Shown one piece after another: positions 26,493 to 34,159 of a DNA stretch of 42,578 nucleotides (position 1 is the stretch's first letter; the number at the start of each line of letters is the position of its first letter). A program made the position numbers and the translations under genes. A model generated the notes under the pieces. The model ran no database searches, was not told where the DNA came from, and worked only from the letters and a program-made list of their open reading frames with translations. Source of the DNA: Deltaproteobacteria bacterium. GTDB taxonomy: Bacteria > Desulfobacterota > DSM-4660 > Desulfatiglandales > HGW-15. The DNA is taken from NCBI GenBank assembly GCA_019308745.1, contig JAFDHO010000012.1, positions 1 through 42,578 of the forward strand. Direction: 5' to 3'.

Positions 26493-27065
26493 CTAGCGTG
26501 GCTCTTGGCAGTGTTTCTTCATTGACTGGAAGACCTCCTTGAAGACGTCCGTGAGCCTGAGTATGCCGACAATCTCACCATCCCTGGTCACGAGAAGTGA
26601 TTGGTGTTGCCCCATGACCAGCTGGTGTATGGCTTCGCAAAGGGTTGCGTCTTCCTCCACGTATTCGCCCTCCGTAGGGGTGTACATGAAATCTTTGACT
26701 TTCATTGCCGCGGCCCTGCAACACATTTCTGTAAAGGAACTATCGCAGAGATGGAATTGCTCCATCATTGACTTGAGGAACTGGGGGCTGAACCCGGCCC
26801 GGGACAAGGTCCTCATGTCTCCCATGTCCTTGTACTTGGGCTCCAGGGCCTTCAGGACATCAAGTTGGCTGATTTTGCCGACGATCCTGTTCTCTCTGTC
26901 GTAGACCAGGATGGCCCTGTGCAGATAGTGGTAGCGTTTCCTGTCGAGCTCCTCCTGGGCCCTTTCAAGTTCCATGACCGCCTCGTAGAGGGTGGCATCC
27001 TCGCTGACCGTGGCGTATTCCTCGAAGGGCACCATGATGTCTGATACGGCAATAATCTCTTCCAT
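26493..27065 (-). CDS. CBS-domain pair protein
   Basis: This is a 190-residue soluble protein. CBS 1 (about 5-75) is VSDIMVPFEEYATVSEDATL ... IVGKISQLDVLKAL and CBS 2 (about 120-185) is VKDFMYTPTEGEYVEEDATL ... IVGILRLTDVFKEVF. Between them is a Cys-containing helix region (HLCDSSFTEMCCRAAA). CBS pairs usually bind adenine nucleotides and report energy state. AAAGGAGG precedes the ATG. It is followed by the DASS transporter gene. Confidence 0.93.
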   Translation of the reverse strand: MEEIIAVSDIMVPFEEYATVSEDATLYEAVMELERAQEELDRKRYHYLHRAILVYDRENRIVGKISQLDVLKALEPKYKDMGDMRTLSRAGFSPQFLKSMMEQFHLCDSSFTEMCCRAAAMKVKDFMYTPTEGEYVEEDATLCEAIHQLVMGQHQSLLVTRDGEIVGILRLTDVFKEVFQSMKKHCQEPR

Positions 27066-27148
27066 GGTGGTCCTCCTTTCCTGCGAAGCAAAAAGGATGT
27101 TAAATCAATGGGTTGCTAATTTTGTGAAAAATAGCTCAAAGTCTTCCT

Positions 27149-27176
27149 ATTATCCCCAATCCCTCTTTGATGTCAA
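27149..27176 (-). promoter_or_regulatory. sigma-70-type promoter of the CBS-transporter pair
   Basis: Minus-strand TTGACA (27171-27176), a 16-base spacer and GATAAT (27149-27154) lie about 85 bases before the CBS start. Confidence 0.55.
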
Positions 27177-27234
27177 GCAAACAATGAAGCTCCCCAGCCC
27201 CTGTCATAGAAGGCACCCGTTAGTTCCGAGACTG

Positions 27235-27382
27235 CCTCCGGATCAAGTCCGGCATGACGAGTGGGCGACTTTTTACGAAGCCATCATAACTTGGCTTTCA
27301 GCGTTTCCATGCTCCGTGCCAGAAAACCCTTACTTCCTTCCATCATCCTGGAGGGACGGGTTCCACCCCGTCCATTTCGGGC
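27235..27382. repeat. REP-like hairpin and TGGAGGGA-type repeat
   Basis: TCCGGATCAAGTCCGGCATG followed by ACGAGTGGGCGACTTTTTACGA (27235-27277) recurs nearly identically at 33854-33888. At 27347-27382 a unit CTGGAGGGACGGGTTCCACC joins the family seen at 28920, 32412 and 39716. The 331-bp gap otherwise holds only the CBS promoter. Confidence 0.6.
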
Positions 27383-27396
27383 TAGGCATATCCCCA

Positions 27397-28629
27397 TTAT
27401 AACCTGTAAAGGGTCGGCCTCTCCTCTTCGTCCAGCACGATAGCCACGGTGTCTCCCGTCTTGAATCCAAGGTGCTTGAGTTCCTTCACGATCCTGTCAT
27501 CCCACTTCGTACGCCAGTATACGGACCAGAGGGGGTTTCGGACCGTGGCGATACCATAGGCCTCATGAGCTCCGAGGTTGACACGCATCTTATCCTTGGT
27601 TATGAGGGTATCGGCTTCGGCAAGGAAATAGTCCCTCTTGTAGATGTTGTTTCGGAGGGCCTTAGAGAGTTCCTTTTGTAGTTTAGGGGTATCGTAAAGG
27701 TAGTGGTTGGCGATCTGGTAGAGGTCGTCGGGCACGTCAATGGAAAGGCCGAGAACGGCGAACCTTTCATGCTTCAGGGCAAAATCTTCCAGCTCCTTTT
27801 CATAGGAGGATATTACTTCAAGGATATCCTCGATTTCAGGCCTGGGGTCTTCCCAGCCATGGACCAGCCCTTCGCACTTTTCGATTACCTTCATGTAGAG
27901 AGCCTGTTGATCCATGACGTAAAGGGGGCGTTCCCGGTAGTTGCGCCTCTTCCTGATCCTTCGAACACCTTCGAGCTTGATGGACCTTATGACTTGAAGG
28001 GTCTCCACGTTGGAGATGTCCTTGGCCTGGACCACGAATATCTCGCCCTCTTCATCGATGAGATACTCAATCTCACAAACAAAGCCGAGATATTTCTGTA
28101 TCCGAGTGGAGAGTTCCAGGAGTGCCCGGTCGTGGGGGGTGTAGGTTATGAAAGGCTCCTTGTACAGGTTCTTGGCCCTGTCCCTTTTGCAATAGCCAAA
28201 TTCCCAGTGGTCCCCCAGCATCTTGGCCATGACGTTGTCTCCCTCGATGAAGGGCATTACGACGATTCCCATTTCATCGAGGTCAATTTCCGGGGCGTTG
28301 TTGAACCACTGTTGGCGAAGAATGGAGAGCCTTCGCGCGGTCTTTGCCAAGGTAATTATCTTGGACCTCGCATATTTGATGCCGGCCAGGTCCGCGTAAG
28401 TCTCCAGCGAATCAAAGGTCCCCCCTCTGAAAGACTCTTCCTGGGGGTGGGCGCTCCTGACGATAACTTTATAGTCCTCACCGTGGCGCTTGAGAAAATC
28501 TTCAAGGGTCGTGAAGTTCTCTTCGCGGAAATCCCGGGCGGAGAGGTAGACGAACTCGGGGACGTTGAAGCCGCCCTGCCTGAGACTTTCCAATAACCTG
28601 GCCTTTTCAGGGATCCTGTTTTCGTCCAT
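27397..28629 (-). CDS. ATP-grasp protein, PEP-synthase/PPDK N-terminal-like
   Basis: This is a 410-residue soluble protein. The first part resembles the ATP-grasp domain of pyruvate phosphate dikinase/PEP synthase: KVIVRSAHPQEESFRGGTFD (about 55-75), IVVMPFIEGDNVMAKMLG, and GFVCEIEYLIDEEGEIFVVQ with the ExE and Q of the nucleotide site, where dikinases read DIEW...QARP. No phosphohistidine swivel domain and no PEP/pyruvate barrel follow; the second half is unfamiliar, with a C-terminal strand GFKTGDTVAIVLDEEERPTL. It may phosphorylate or ligate an unknown substrate. It stands alone. Confidence 0.7.
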   Translation of the reverse strand: MDENRIPEKARLLESLRQGGFNVPEFVYLSARDFREENFTTLEDFLKRHGEDYKVIVRSAHPQEESFRGGTFDSLETYADLAGIKYARSKIITLAKTARRLSILRQQWFNNAPEIDLDEMGIVVMPFIEGDNVMAKMLGDHWEFGYCKRDRAKNLYKEPFITYTPHDRALLELSTRIQKYLGFVCEIEYLIDEEGEIFVVQAKDISNVETLQVIRSIKLEGVRRIRKRRNYRERPLYVMDQQALYMKVIEKCEGLVHGWEDPRPEIEDILEVISSYEKELEDFALKHERFAVLGLSIDVPDDLYQIANHYLYDTPKLQKELSKALRNNIYKRDYFLAEADTLITKDKMRVNLGAHEAYGIATVRNPLWSVYWRTKWDDRIVKELKHLGFKTGDTVAIVLDEEERPTLYRL

Positions 28630-28777
28630 TTGTCTTCCCAGGCCTTTGACTTCTATAAGGCCCTAATATACACGAGAAAGATGCCTGTATCCAGGATGAA
28701 ATGGAGCCGAGCATGATATGTAGCCAATATCATAAGGGGGTTTCAGCGGAGAACCAGTAACGGGGGAACTATGGGGG

Positions 28778-28833
28778 ATGACCGATGACCGAGGACGGCC
28801 GACCAAAGACCGGTGACACGGTCACCTCGGTCC
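28778..28833 (+). repeat. GACCG-type repeat with GGTGACACGGTCACC palindrome
   Basis: GATGACCGATGACCGAGGAC and like units end in ACCGGTGACACGGTCACCTC followed by GGTCCA. The palindromic tail is shared with 41404-41432 and, partly, with 32341-32369. Confidence 0.6.
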
Positions 28834-28914
28834 ACAAACGGCTCCAAACAGACGGAGGAGCGGGGACGCATGTCGGCAAAGGGAGACCGGTAGAAGCGAT
28901 TTTGGAGGGGCATG

Positions 28915-29001
28915 CTTCTGCATGACCGGGTACGGACGGGGTGGAACCCGTCCCTCCAGGAATGACCGATAGGGACGAGCAAGAGCTCATCCCTCCAGAG
29001 G
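28915..29001 (-). repeat. TGGAGGGA-type intergenic repeat
   Basis: The minus strand reads TCTGGAGGGATGAGCTCTTG, then TCCTGGAGGGACGGGTTCCA and a GCATGCCCCTCC unit, the module order also found at 32412-32517 and 39716-39866. The rest of the 28630-29091 gap shows only the other repeats and the hairpin at 29007. Confidence 0.6.
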
Positions 29002-29006
29002 AGGGC

Positions 29007-29036
29007 TTTGGGAATCAAGATGCCTTGATTGCCAAA
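29007..29036 (-). terminator. Hairpin downstream of the ZraR-like gene
   Basis: TTTGGGAATCAAG and CTTGATTGCCAAA pair around ATGC with one mismatch, about 55 bases after the stop of the minus-strand regulator. There is no T-run; possible 3'-end structure. Confidence 0.35.
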
Positions 29037-29091
29037 ACATGTCTCTATCATCCGTGTCATCCATGAAATCCGTGCCAAAAAGATCTTCCGC

Positions 29092-30453
29092 CTACATGGC
29101 GCCGTATTTCTTGAGCTTCTTGTGGAGGGTCCTCCTTGTGATACCCAGCCTCCTGGCGGTTTCGCTCTTATTCCCGCCCGCAAGTTCAAGGGCCTTCAGG
29201 ATAGTTGCCTTTTCCACCTTTTCCAGAGGGAGATCCCCGGGGACGGTGTCTTCGGAGGCAGGCCCTTCTCCAGGCCGGTTCTGGATATCAAGGGGGAGGT
29301 CTTGAATGTCCAGGTAGTCTGACCGAGACAGGACAACACCCCTTTCTATGGCATTCATAAGCTCCCTGACGTTTCCCGGCCAATCGTATTTGATAAGCCA
29401 ATCCATGGCCTGGGGACTAAAGCCTTTGATCTGTTTTCGATTTCTTTCGGCAAAGAGATTCAGAAAATGCTGGGCCAGCAGGGGAATATCCTCTTTCCTC
29501 TCCCTGAGGGGAGGCATGGTGAGGGTAACGACGTTCAGGCGGTAGTACAAGTCCTCCCTGAAGCGTCCCGCCTCCATCTCCTCCAGCAGGTCCTTGTTGG
29601 TTGCTGCTATGATCCTGACATCGACCTTGATCACATCCTCCCCACCCACACGGGTGATCTCTCTCTCCTGAAGCACGCGGAGCAATTTTACTTGCATGGC
29701 AAGAGACATCTCACTGATTTCATCGAGGAACAGGCTCCCTCCGTGGGCCTGGACGAATCGCCCCTCCTTTCTCCTGTGGGCGCCGGTAAAGGCACCCTTT
29801 TCATGCCCAAAGAGTTCGGACTCGAGGAGGGTCTCGGTGATGGCAGCGCAGTTGATCTTCACGAAGGGGCCGTCTTTTCGTACACTATTAAAGTGAATTG
29901 CCCCCGCGATCATCTCTTTGCCTGTCCCTGATTCACCCCTGAGCAGGACTGTTGCTTCGGTGGGGGCAACTTGGGCCACGGTCTCGAGCAGGCTACCCAT
30001 GGCAGCACTCCTGCCGATGATGTTCTGCCTGTCAAAGTGATCTCCCAGATTTTCCCGGAGGAGGCGGTTTTCTTCCTTGAGCCTACGATGATCCATGGCC
30101 CTCTCCATGGTGAGCCGCAGTTCGTCAAAATCCAGGGGCTTCGTCAGGTAGTCGTAGGCGCCGTTCTTCAGGGCCTCGACCGCTGTTTCAACTGAAGAGT
30201 AAGCCGTCATGATAATCACGGGTATTGCGGGATTGAAGGCCTTGATCTCCACCAGGGCCTGAAGCCCCGAGACCTTTATCATCCGGATATCCATCAGAAT
30301 GAGATCAAAGGCCTGATCATGGACCCTCTCAATGGCCGTGGACCCGTCGTCGGCTTCCGCTACCTCGTATCCCCACCCCGCAAGAAGCGTCCGCAACATG
30401 GTGCGGTGCGCGGGGTCATCGTCTACGACCAGCACGGTATTTTTCTCGGGCAT
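29092..30453 (-). CDS. NtrC/ZraR-family response regulator (REC-AAA+-Fis)
   Basis: This is a 453-residue protein. The receiver (5-120) has VVDDDPAHR, acceptor Asp in LILMDIRM and Lys in YLTKPLD. The AAA+ domain has Walker A GESGTGKE, the sigma-54 loop GAFTGA, Walker B SLFLDEIS and WPGNVREL; the HTH is NKSETARRLGITRRTLHKKLKK. It activates sigma-54 promoters when phosphorylated. It begins 15 bp after the stop of the Met/His-rich kinase gene, its evident partner. The probable target is the sigma-54 promoter at 32801 driving the divergent DUF4405-type gene. Confidence 0.95.
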   Translation of the reverse strand: MPEKNTVLVVDDDPAHRTMLRTLLAGWGYEVAEADDGSTAIERVHDQAFDLILMDIRMIKVSGLQALVEIKAFNPAIPVIIMTAYSSVETAVEALKNGAYDYLTKPLDFDELRLTMERAMDHRRLKEENRLLRENLGDHFDRQNIIGRSAAMGSLLETVAQVAPTEATVLLRGESGTGKEMIAGAIHFNSVRKDGPFVKINCAAITETLLESELFGHEKGAFTGAHRRKEGRFVQAHGGSLFLDEISEMSLAMQVKLLRVLQEREITRVGGEDVIKVDVRIIAATNKDLLEEMEAGRFREDLYYRLNVVTLTMPPLRERKEDIPLLAQHFLNLFAERNRKQIKGFSPQAMDWLIKYDWPGNVRELMNAIERGVVLSRSDYLDIQDLPLDIQNRPGEGPASEDTVPGDLPLEKVEKATILKALELAGGNKSETARRLGITRRTLHKKLKKYGAM

Positions 30454-30468
30454 TGCATATCCCCCACT

Positions 30469-32271
30469 TTATGTAATATCCTCGATGTGACCGCCCTCCA
30501 TCGGCAGGAGTATGGTCACCCTGGTACCTATGCCTGTCTCGCTCGAAATCTTTACTTCGCCCCCATGGGACTCTATGATCCTGTGGACGATCGCAAGTCC
30601 CAGGCCGGTCCCTGTTTGTTTGGTCGTGAAATAGGGATCAAATACGTGGGCGAGGTCTTCCTTGCTTATCCCCTTTCCGGTGTCGGCAACGGTGATCCTG
30701 GCCATCCCGGCATTTCGGTCCTTTGTCAGGCCCACCCTCAGGACTCCTCCCGCTTCTTCCATTGCGTCAAAGGCATTGAGGTATAGGTTGAGCAGGACCT
30801 GGTTGATCCTGTCAGGATCAACGATTACAACCTTGACATCATCGGCAAAATCCATCTCGATGCTTATTTCCTTCTCCCGGGCCTGTCGTTCAACCATCTT
30901 CAAAGAATGTCTCAGGAGGGTCTGGATCTGGGCCCTCTTCTTCTGCATATTCACGGGACGCGCAAATTCCAGGAGTTCTCCAATTACCGTGTTGAGCCTT
31001 TCCACCTCCTGTACCATGATCTGGGCGGTATTTCGGTCTTCGGGGTTGTCTTTGTACCGCTCCTTGAAGTAGGTGGCAAAACCCTTGATGGAACTGAGGG
31101 GGTTTCGGATCTCATGGGCAACACCCGCAGCCAATCTGCCAAGAGAGGCAAGTCGCTGGCTGGTCTCCACTTCCCTCTTGAGGTTCCTTATCTCGGTAAG
31201 GTCCCTGAAGAGGATGATGTTTCCCAGGGCAAGGCCGTCTTCGCTTTCCAGGGGGGAGACGCTTATGTCGATGGGAATCACCCCCTGATCGCGAAGGCGA
31301 AGCTCCATTTCTCTCTCGATCACCCCCCTTTCTCTTTCCACCTCGTCAAGGAGCCCGAGAACCTCCGGCGGTAAGGCTTCGCCGGCCCTGGTCCCGAGTA
31401 TGTCCCCGGCAGAGATCTTCAAGATGGTCTCAGCCTGGTGGTTGCAGGAAGCGATCCTGCCATCAGCGTCTGTCGCAATAAGCCCGATGGGCATGTTTTC
31501 AACCACGTTGTCGGAAAAGGCCTTGATGCGGGTCAAGGAACTCTTTGCAGAGCGGTAGGCCTGGGCCAGAAAAAGGGAAAAAATGCCCGCGACCCCGATT
31601 AAGAGGAGGATGAGGGCCATGATGATCGTGTGTCTTGTATCTTCCCTTATGGTCTCTTCAACAGGACCCATGTCGAGCCCGACAAAGATGATCTGACCTG
31701 GCTTCAGGTCCTGTCTCCCAGGAGCCGTTTCCGGTGAGCGCCGGACGTCCAGCATCATCCTTCCCATAGGCCTCATGAGATGGTGATGTTGGGGCGAGAA
31801 TCGCCTGTAGACCTCGAATACAGGCGGGCCGGCGGGATTGGGGACCAGCCGCCATTTTTCCTCCAGGGATCGGGAAACGGACCTGAGGTCCAGGCCCTTC
31901 CCGTAGTAATTTCCGATCCTTGGAGGGTCGTTATGGGCCAGGATTTTTCCCCGCTCATCTGTTACGATGATGTACGCGATGTCGGGCTGCTGGGCGGTCT
32001 CCGTCAGGAGCCTCTGGAGACGGAAACCTTGGCCGTGCCTCTCCATCATCCCGCCCATCATCCCCATCATGCCCGTTCGCGCTCCGGCTTCAAAGGAGCG
32101 GATGAGGGCTGCACCCTTTTCAAGGAGAAGGAGGCTCATTCCCTCCTTTTGCCTGTTGATATTTTCGGCAGCCCAGAATATGAATATGAGAAAGAGGATG
32201 AGGGCTGACCCGATAATGATCCACGGAGGGATGCCTATCCAGTATCTCTTAATCCTTTTGGACTCGTTCAT
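30469..32271 (-). CDS. ZraS-like membrane histidine kinase with Met/His-rich sensor domain
   Basis: This is a 600-residue protein. TM1 is about 12-33 and TM2 about 215-237. The periplasmic domain between them has two metal-ligand-rich patches: GMMGMMGGMMERHG (67-80) and PQHHHLMRPMGRMM (160-173). Then a PAS domain (about 250-360), HisKA with GVAHEIRNPLSSIKGF, and HATPase with NLYLNAFDA, DTGKGI and GTGLGL. ZraS senses Zn2+; the Met richness here points also to Cu+ or Ag+. It is the first gene of the pair with the NtrC-like regulator and is divergent from 32860. Confidence 0.93.
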   Translation of the reverse strand: MNESKRIKRYWIGIPPWIIIGSALILFLIFIFWAAENINRQKEGMSLLLLEKGAALIRSFEAGARTGMMGMMGGMMERHGQGFRLQRLLTETAQQPDIAYIIVTDERGKILAHNDPPRIGNYYGKGLDLRSVSRSLEEKWRLVPNPAGPPVFEVYRRFSPQHHHLMRPMGRMMLDVRRSPETAPGRQDLKPGQIIFVGLDMGPVEETIREDTRHTIIMALILLLIGVAGIFSLFLAQAYRSAKSSLTRIKAFSDNVVENMPIGLIATDADGRIASCNHQAETILKISAGDILGTRAGEALPPEVLGLLDEVERERGVIEREMELRLRDQGVIPIDISVSPLESEDGLALGNIILFRDLTEIRNLKREVETSQRLASLGRLAAGVAHEIRNPLSSIKGFATYFKERYKDNPEDRNTAQIMVQEVERLNTVIGELLEFARPVNMQKKRAQIQTLLRHSLKMVERQAREKEISIEMDFADDVKVVIVDPDRINQVLLNLYLNAFDAMEEAGGVLRVGLTKDRNAGMARITVADTGKGISKEDLAHVFDPYFTTKQTGTGLGLAIVHRIIESHGGEVKISSETGIGTRVTILLPMEGGHIEDIT

Positions 32272-32340
32272 TCTGGACGTCTAACCTTTCGTGGTGACAG
32301 AATGCTTTGAGCACATATGCAGGCATTACAGGATCTCAAA

Positions 32341-32517
32341 TCCGGTGACACGGCCACCTCGCTCCATAAGAGACTCAGAGAAGACCGCTGACCGATGACG
32401 GCCGACCGCCTCCAGTCATCCCTGGAGGGACGAGCTCCATTTCGTGGAAGTAGGCGGCCCCTGGAGGGATGAGCTCCTGCTCGTCCGTTTCGGTCATGCA
32501 GGAGCATGCCCCTCCTA
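32341..32517. repeat. Mixed intergenic repeats (GACCG-type and TGGAGGGA-type)
   Basis: TCCGGTGACACGGCCACCTC (32341-32360), then GACCGCTGACCGATGACGGC (from 32383), then the module CATCCCTGGAGGGACGAGCT (from 32417), CCTGGAGGGATGAGCTCCTG and GGTCATGCAGGAGCATGCCC. They fill much of the 588-bp divergent gap; 32518-32680 shows nothing I can name. Confidence 0.6.
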
Positions 32518-32687
32518 AGAGAGCAAGGATCATACCAAGATCATAGCAATAGAACCCCGGAGGCGCCAATTCCAGTAAAGCCATGTAATCTCTGCAAATA
32601 TCAATACCGCTGGTTCTCTTTTCCCCAGGGGCCTTTGGTCACTTTGTTCTCAGATGGCTAGTTTTTATCCATCTTAATCCCACATAT

Positions 32688-32704
32688 TGGATACATAGTA
32701 TCCA
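32688..32704. promoter_or_regulatory. Perfect palindrome, candidate UAS for the ZraR-like regulator
   Basis: TGGATAC-ATA-GTATCCA is perfect over 7-bp arms. Its edge lies 97 bp upstream of the sigma-54 -24 element at 32801, the usual place for an enhancer site. Confidence 0.6.
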
Positions 32705-32800
32705 TGTCCGGGGGATAAAGGAAAGAAAAATCTCTGTCCCTTGGAAAGGAGTGCAGAATTTTACATGAAAATCAATTAGTTGCTGGGAAGATAAATACGT

Positions 32801-32815
32801 TGGCACGTTCCTTGC
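32801..32815 (+). promoter_or_regulatory. sigma-54 promoter of the DUF4405-type gene
   Basis: TGGCACGTTCCTTGC matches the consensus at every fixed position. It lies 45 bases before the ATG at 32860, which has AAGGAGG. Confidence 0.9.
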
Positions 32816-32859
32816 CGAAACACAAGGCCTGAGAGGTAAATTCAACCAAGGAGGCAATA

Positions 32860-33699
32860 ATGGCGAAGACAAACGGAGGTTTTAGCTGGAGGGGATGGAC
32901 CACCTTTGTGGTAACCATATCGTTTATCGTTGACACGATTTCAGGCATCATTCTCTATATTGCCCCGCCGGGCAGGATAGCCAACTGGACAAACTGGAAC
33001 ATCTGGGGTCTGACCAAGGGGGAGTGGGGGGCAATCCACACCATATTCGGCTACGTGCTCCTCATCATCGTCGGCATCCATCTCTATTATAACTGGAGGA
33101 TGTTCTGGAACTTCATCTGGAGCAAGGTCAAGAGGGCCATAAACATGAGACGGGAGATGGCCGGAGCGACACTGCTTTGCCTTTTTGTGTTCCTGGGGAC
33201 CCTCTGGGACATCCCGCCATTCAGTTCCACCATGGAACTCGGAGAATACTTCAAGGATAGCTGGGAGGAGAGCAGGGTGCAGACACCCGTTGCCCATGGG
33301 GAACTACTGACCTTAAAGGAGTTTGCCGAAAAGACCGGGGTGCCTTTGGAAAAGGTCCTCGAAGGGCTCCAATCAAAAGGCTACAAGGTGAGAGACAGTG
33401 AAATGACGATCCATGAGGTCTCAGAGGACAACAAGGTATCCCCGAGCCAGCTCTATGAGGCCATGAAGGCCTCGGGTGTGAAACCCAAGGAGGGGGAAAC
33501 CCTAGGCTCGGGCTTGGGTATGGGGACGAAGACCCTGGAGGTCCTGTGCTCCGAGACAGGCATCCCTCTTGATGAAGCACTCGGGAGACTCCGGAGCAAA
33601 GGCATAAAGGCAGGCCCCGGTGATCGGCTTAAGGACATCGCGGGTAAGGCAGGAAAGACGCCAATGGATGTCTACAATATCGCAAAAGGAGAGGAGTAG
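32860..33699 (+). CDS. DUF4405-like membrane protein with C-terminal helical repeat
   Basis: This is a 279-residue protein. Three hydrophobic segments (about 12-33, 62-80, 100-117) carry His residues in GAIHTIFGYVL and VGIHLYYNWRMF, placed like the heme b ligands of small cytochrome b561-type proteins; this matches DUF4405. The remaining half is soluble and holds a duplicated unit: TLKEFAEKTGVPLEKVLEGL with PSQLYEAMKASG, and TLEVLCSETGIPLDEALGRL with PMDVYNIAKGEE. It may be a membrane redox protein induced by metal or envelope stress. It is transcribed alone from a sigma-54 promoter and divergent from the metal-sensor pair. Confidence 0.85.
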   Translation: MAKTNGGFSWRGWTTFVVTISFIVDTISGIILYIAPPGRIANWTNWNIWGLTKGEWGAIHTIFGYVLLIIVGIHLYYNWRMFWNFIWSKVKRAINMRREMAGATLLCLFVFLGTLWDIPPFSSTMELGEYFKDSWEESRVQTPVAHGELLTLKEFAEKTGVPLEKVLEGLQSKGYKVRDSEMTIHEVSEDNKVSPSQLYEAMKASGVKPKEGETLGSGLGMGTKTLEVLCSETGIPLDEALGRLRSKGIKAGPGDRLKDIAGKAGKTPMDVYNIAKGEE

Positions 33700-33705
33700 G
33701 GGATG

Positions 33706-33745
33706 GGGAGGGGGATGACCGACGACCGCCGCCGGGCGACCGCCG
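33706..33745 (+). repeat. GACCG-type repeat
   Basis: GATGACCGACGACCGCCGCC and GGGCGACCGCCGAAG directly follow the membrane-protein gene. Confidence 0.5.
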
Positions 33746-33787
33746 AAGAACTTTGAACTTTGATGCATTCGCAAAGAGTCACAAAAC

Positions 33788-33888
33788 GCCCCTCGGCGTC
33801 ATTCCCGCGAAGGCGGGAATCCAGTCTTTTCAAATGGTTCTGGATGCCGGATCAAGTCCGGCATGACGTGTGGGCGACTTTTTACGAG
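33788..33888. repeat. REP-like double hairpin
   Basis: ATTCCCGCGAAGGCGGGAAT and GCCGGATCAAGTCCGGC are two stems; the second plus GACTTTTTACGA is shared with 27235-27277. This is a common interspersed repeat type. The rest of the 460-bp gap (33889-34159) has no gene I can support; it contains a palindrome AGGTCA-T-TGACCT at 34095-34107. Confidence 0.65.
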
Positions 33889-34159
33889 CGTGTCAACTTT
33901 GGACCTAGAACCATGTCGCCGGGAGGGGAAGTGGATGTGAGAATTCTCGGCACGGATTGGAGGGCTTTCTAGTGTAGCGGGATTCGCGCCTGCCAATCAC
34001 CGCTGCATAGCCATCGGAAGCATGATCTCAAAGAAAGGAGCCTGGCCGTTGTAACAGGGATGGTTCTTGCAGCCCAATCATGGCTCTTTTCCGCAGGTCA
34101 TTGACCTCCTTTCCGATGCACGCCCCTTCTGGCTTTTCCCTGTGGGGCCAGGGATCCCT

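Noticed and set aside
28743-29189. 148-codon minus-strand frame
   Set aside because: Composed of intergenic repeats and the end of the ZraR-like gene in the wrong frame.
33788-33888. CRISPR-like or attachment-site reading of the paired hairpins
   Set aside because: Only two stems, no regular spacing and no spacers; this is a common interspersed REP-type sequence.
34040-34159. In-frame continuation of the radical-SAM gene past its stop, or a small gene with AAAGGAGG
   Set aside because: The ATG after AAAGGAGG gives only seven codons, and the read-through frame shows no recognisable domain.
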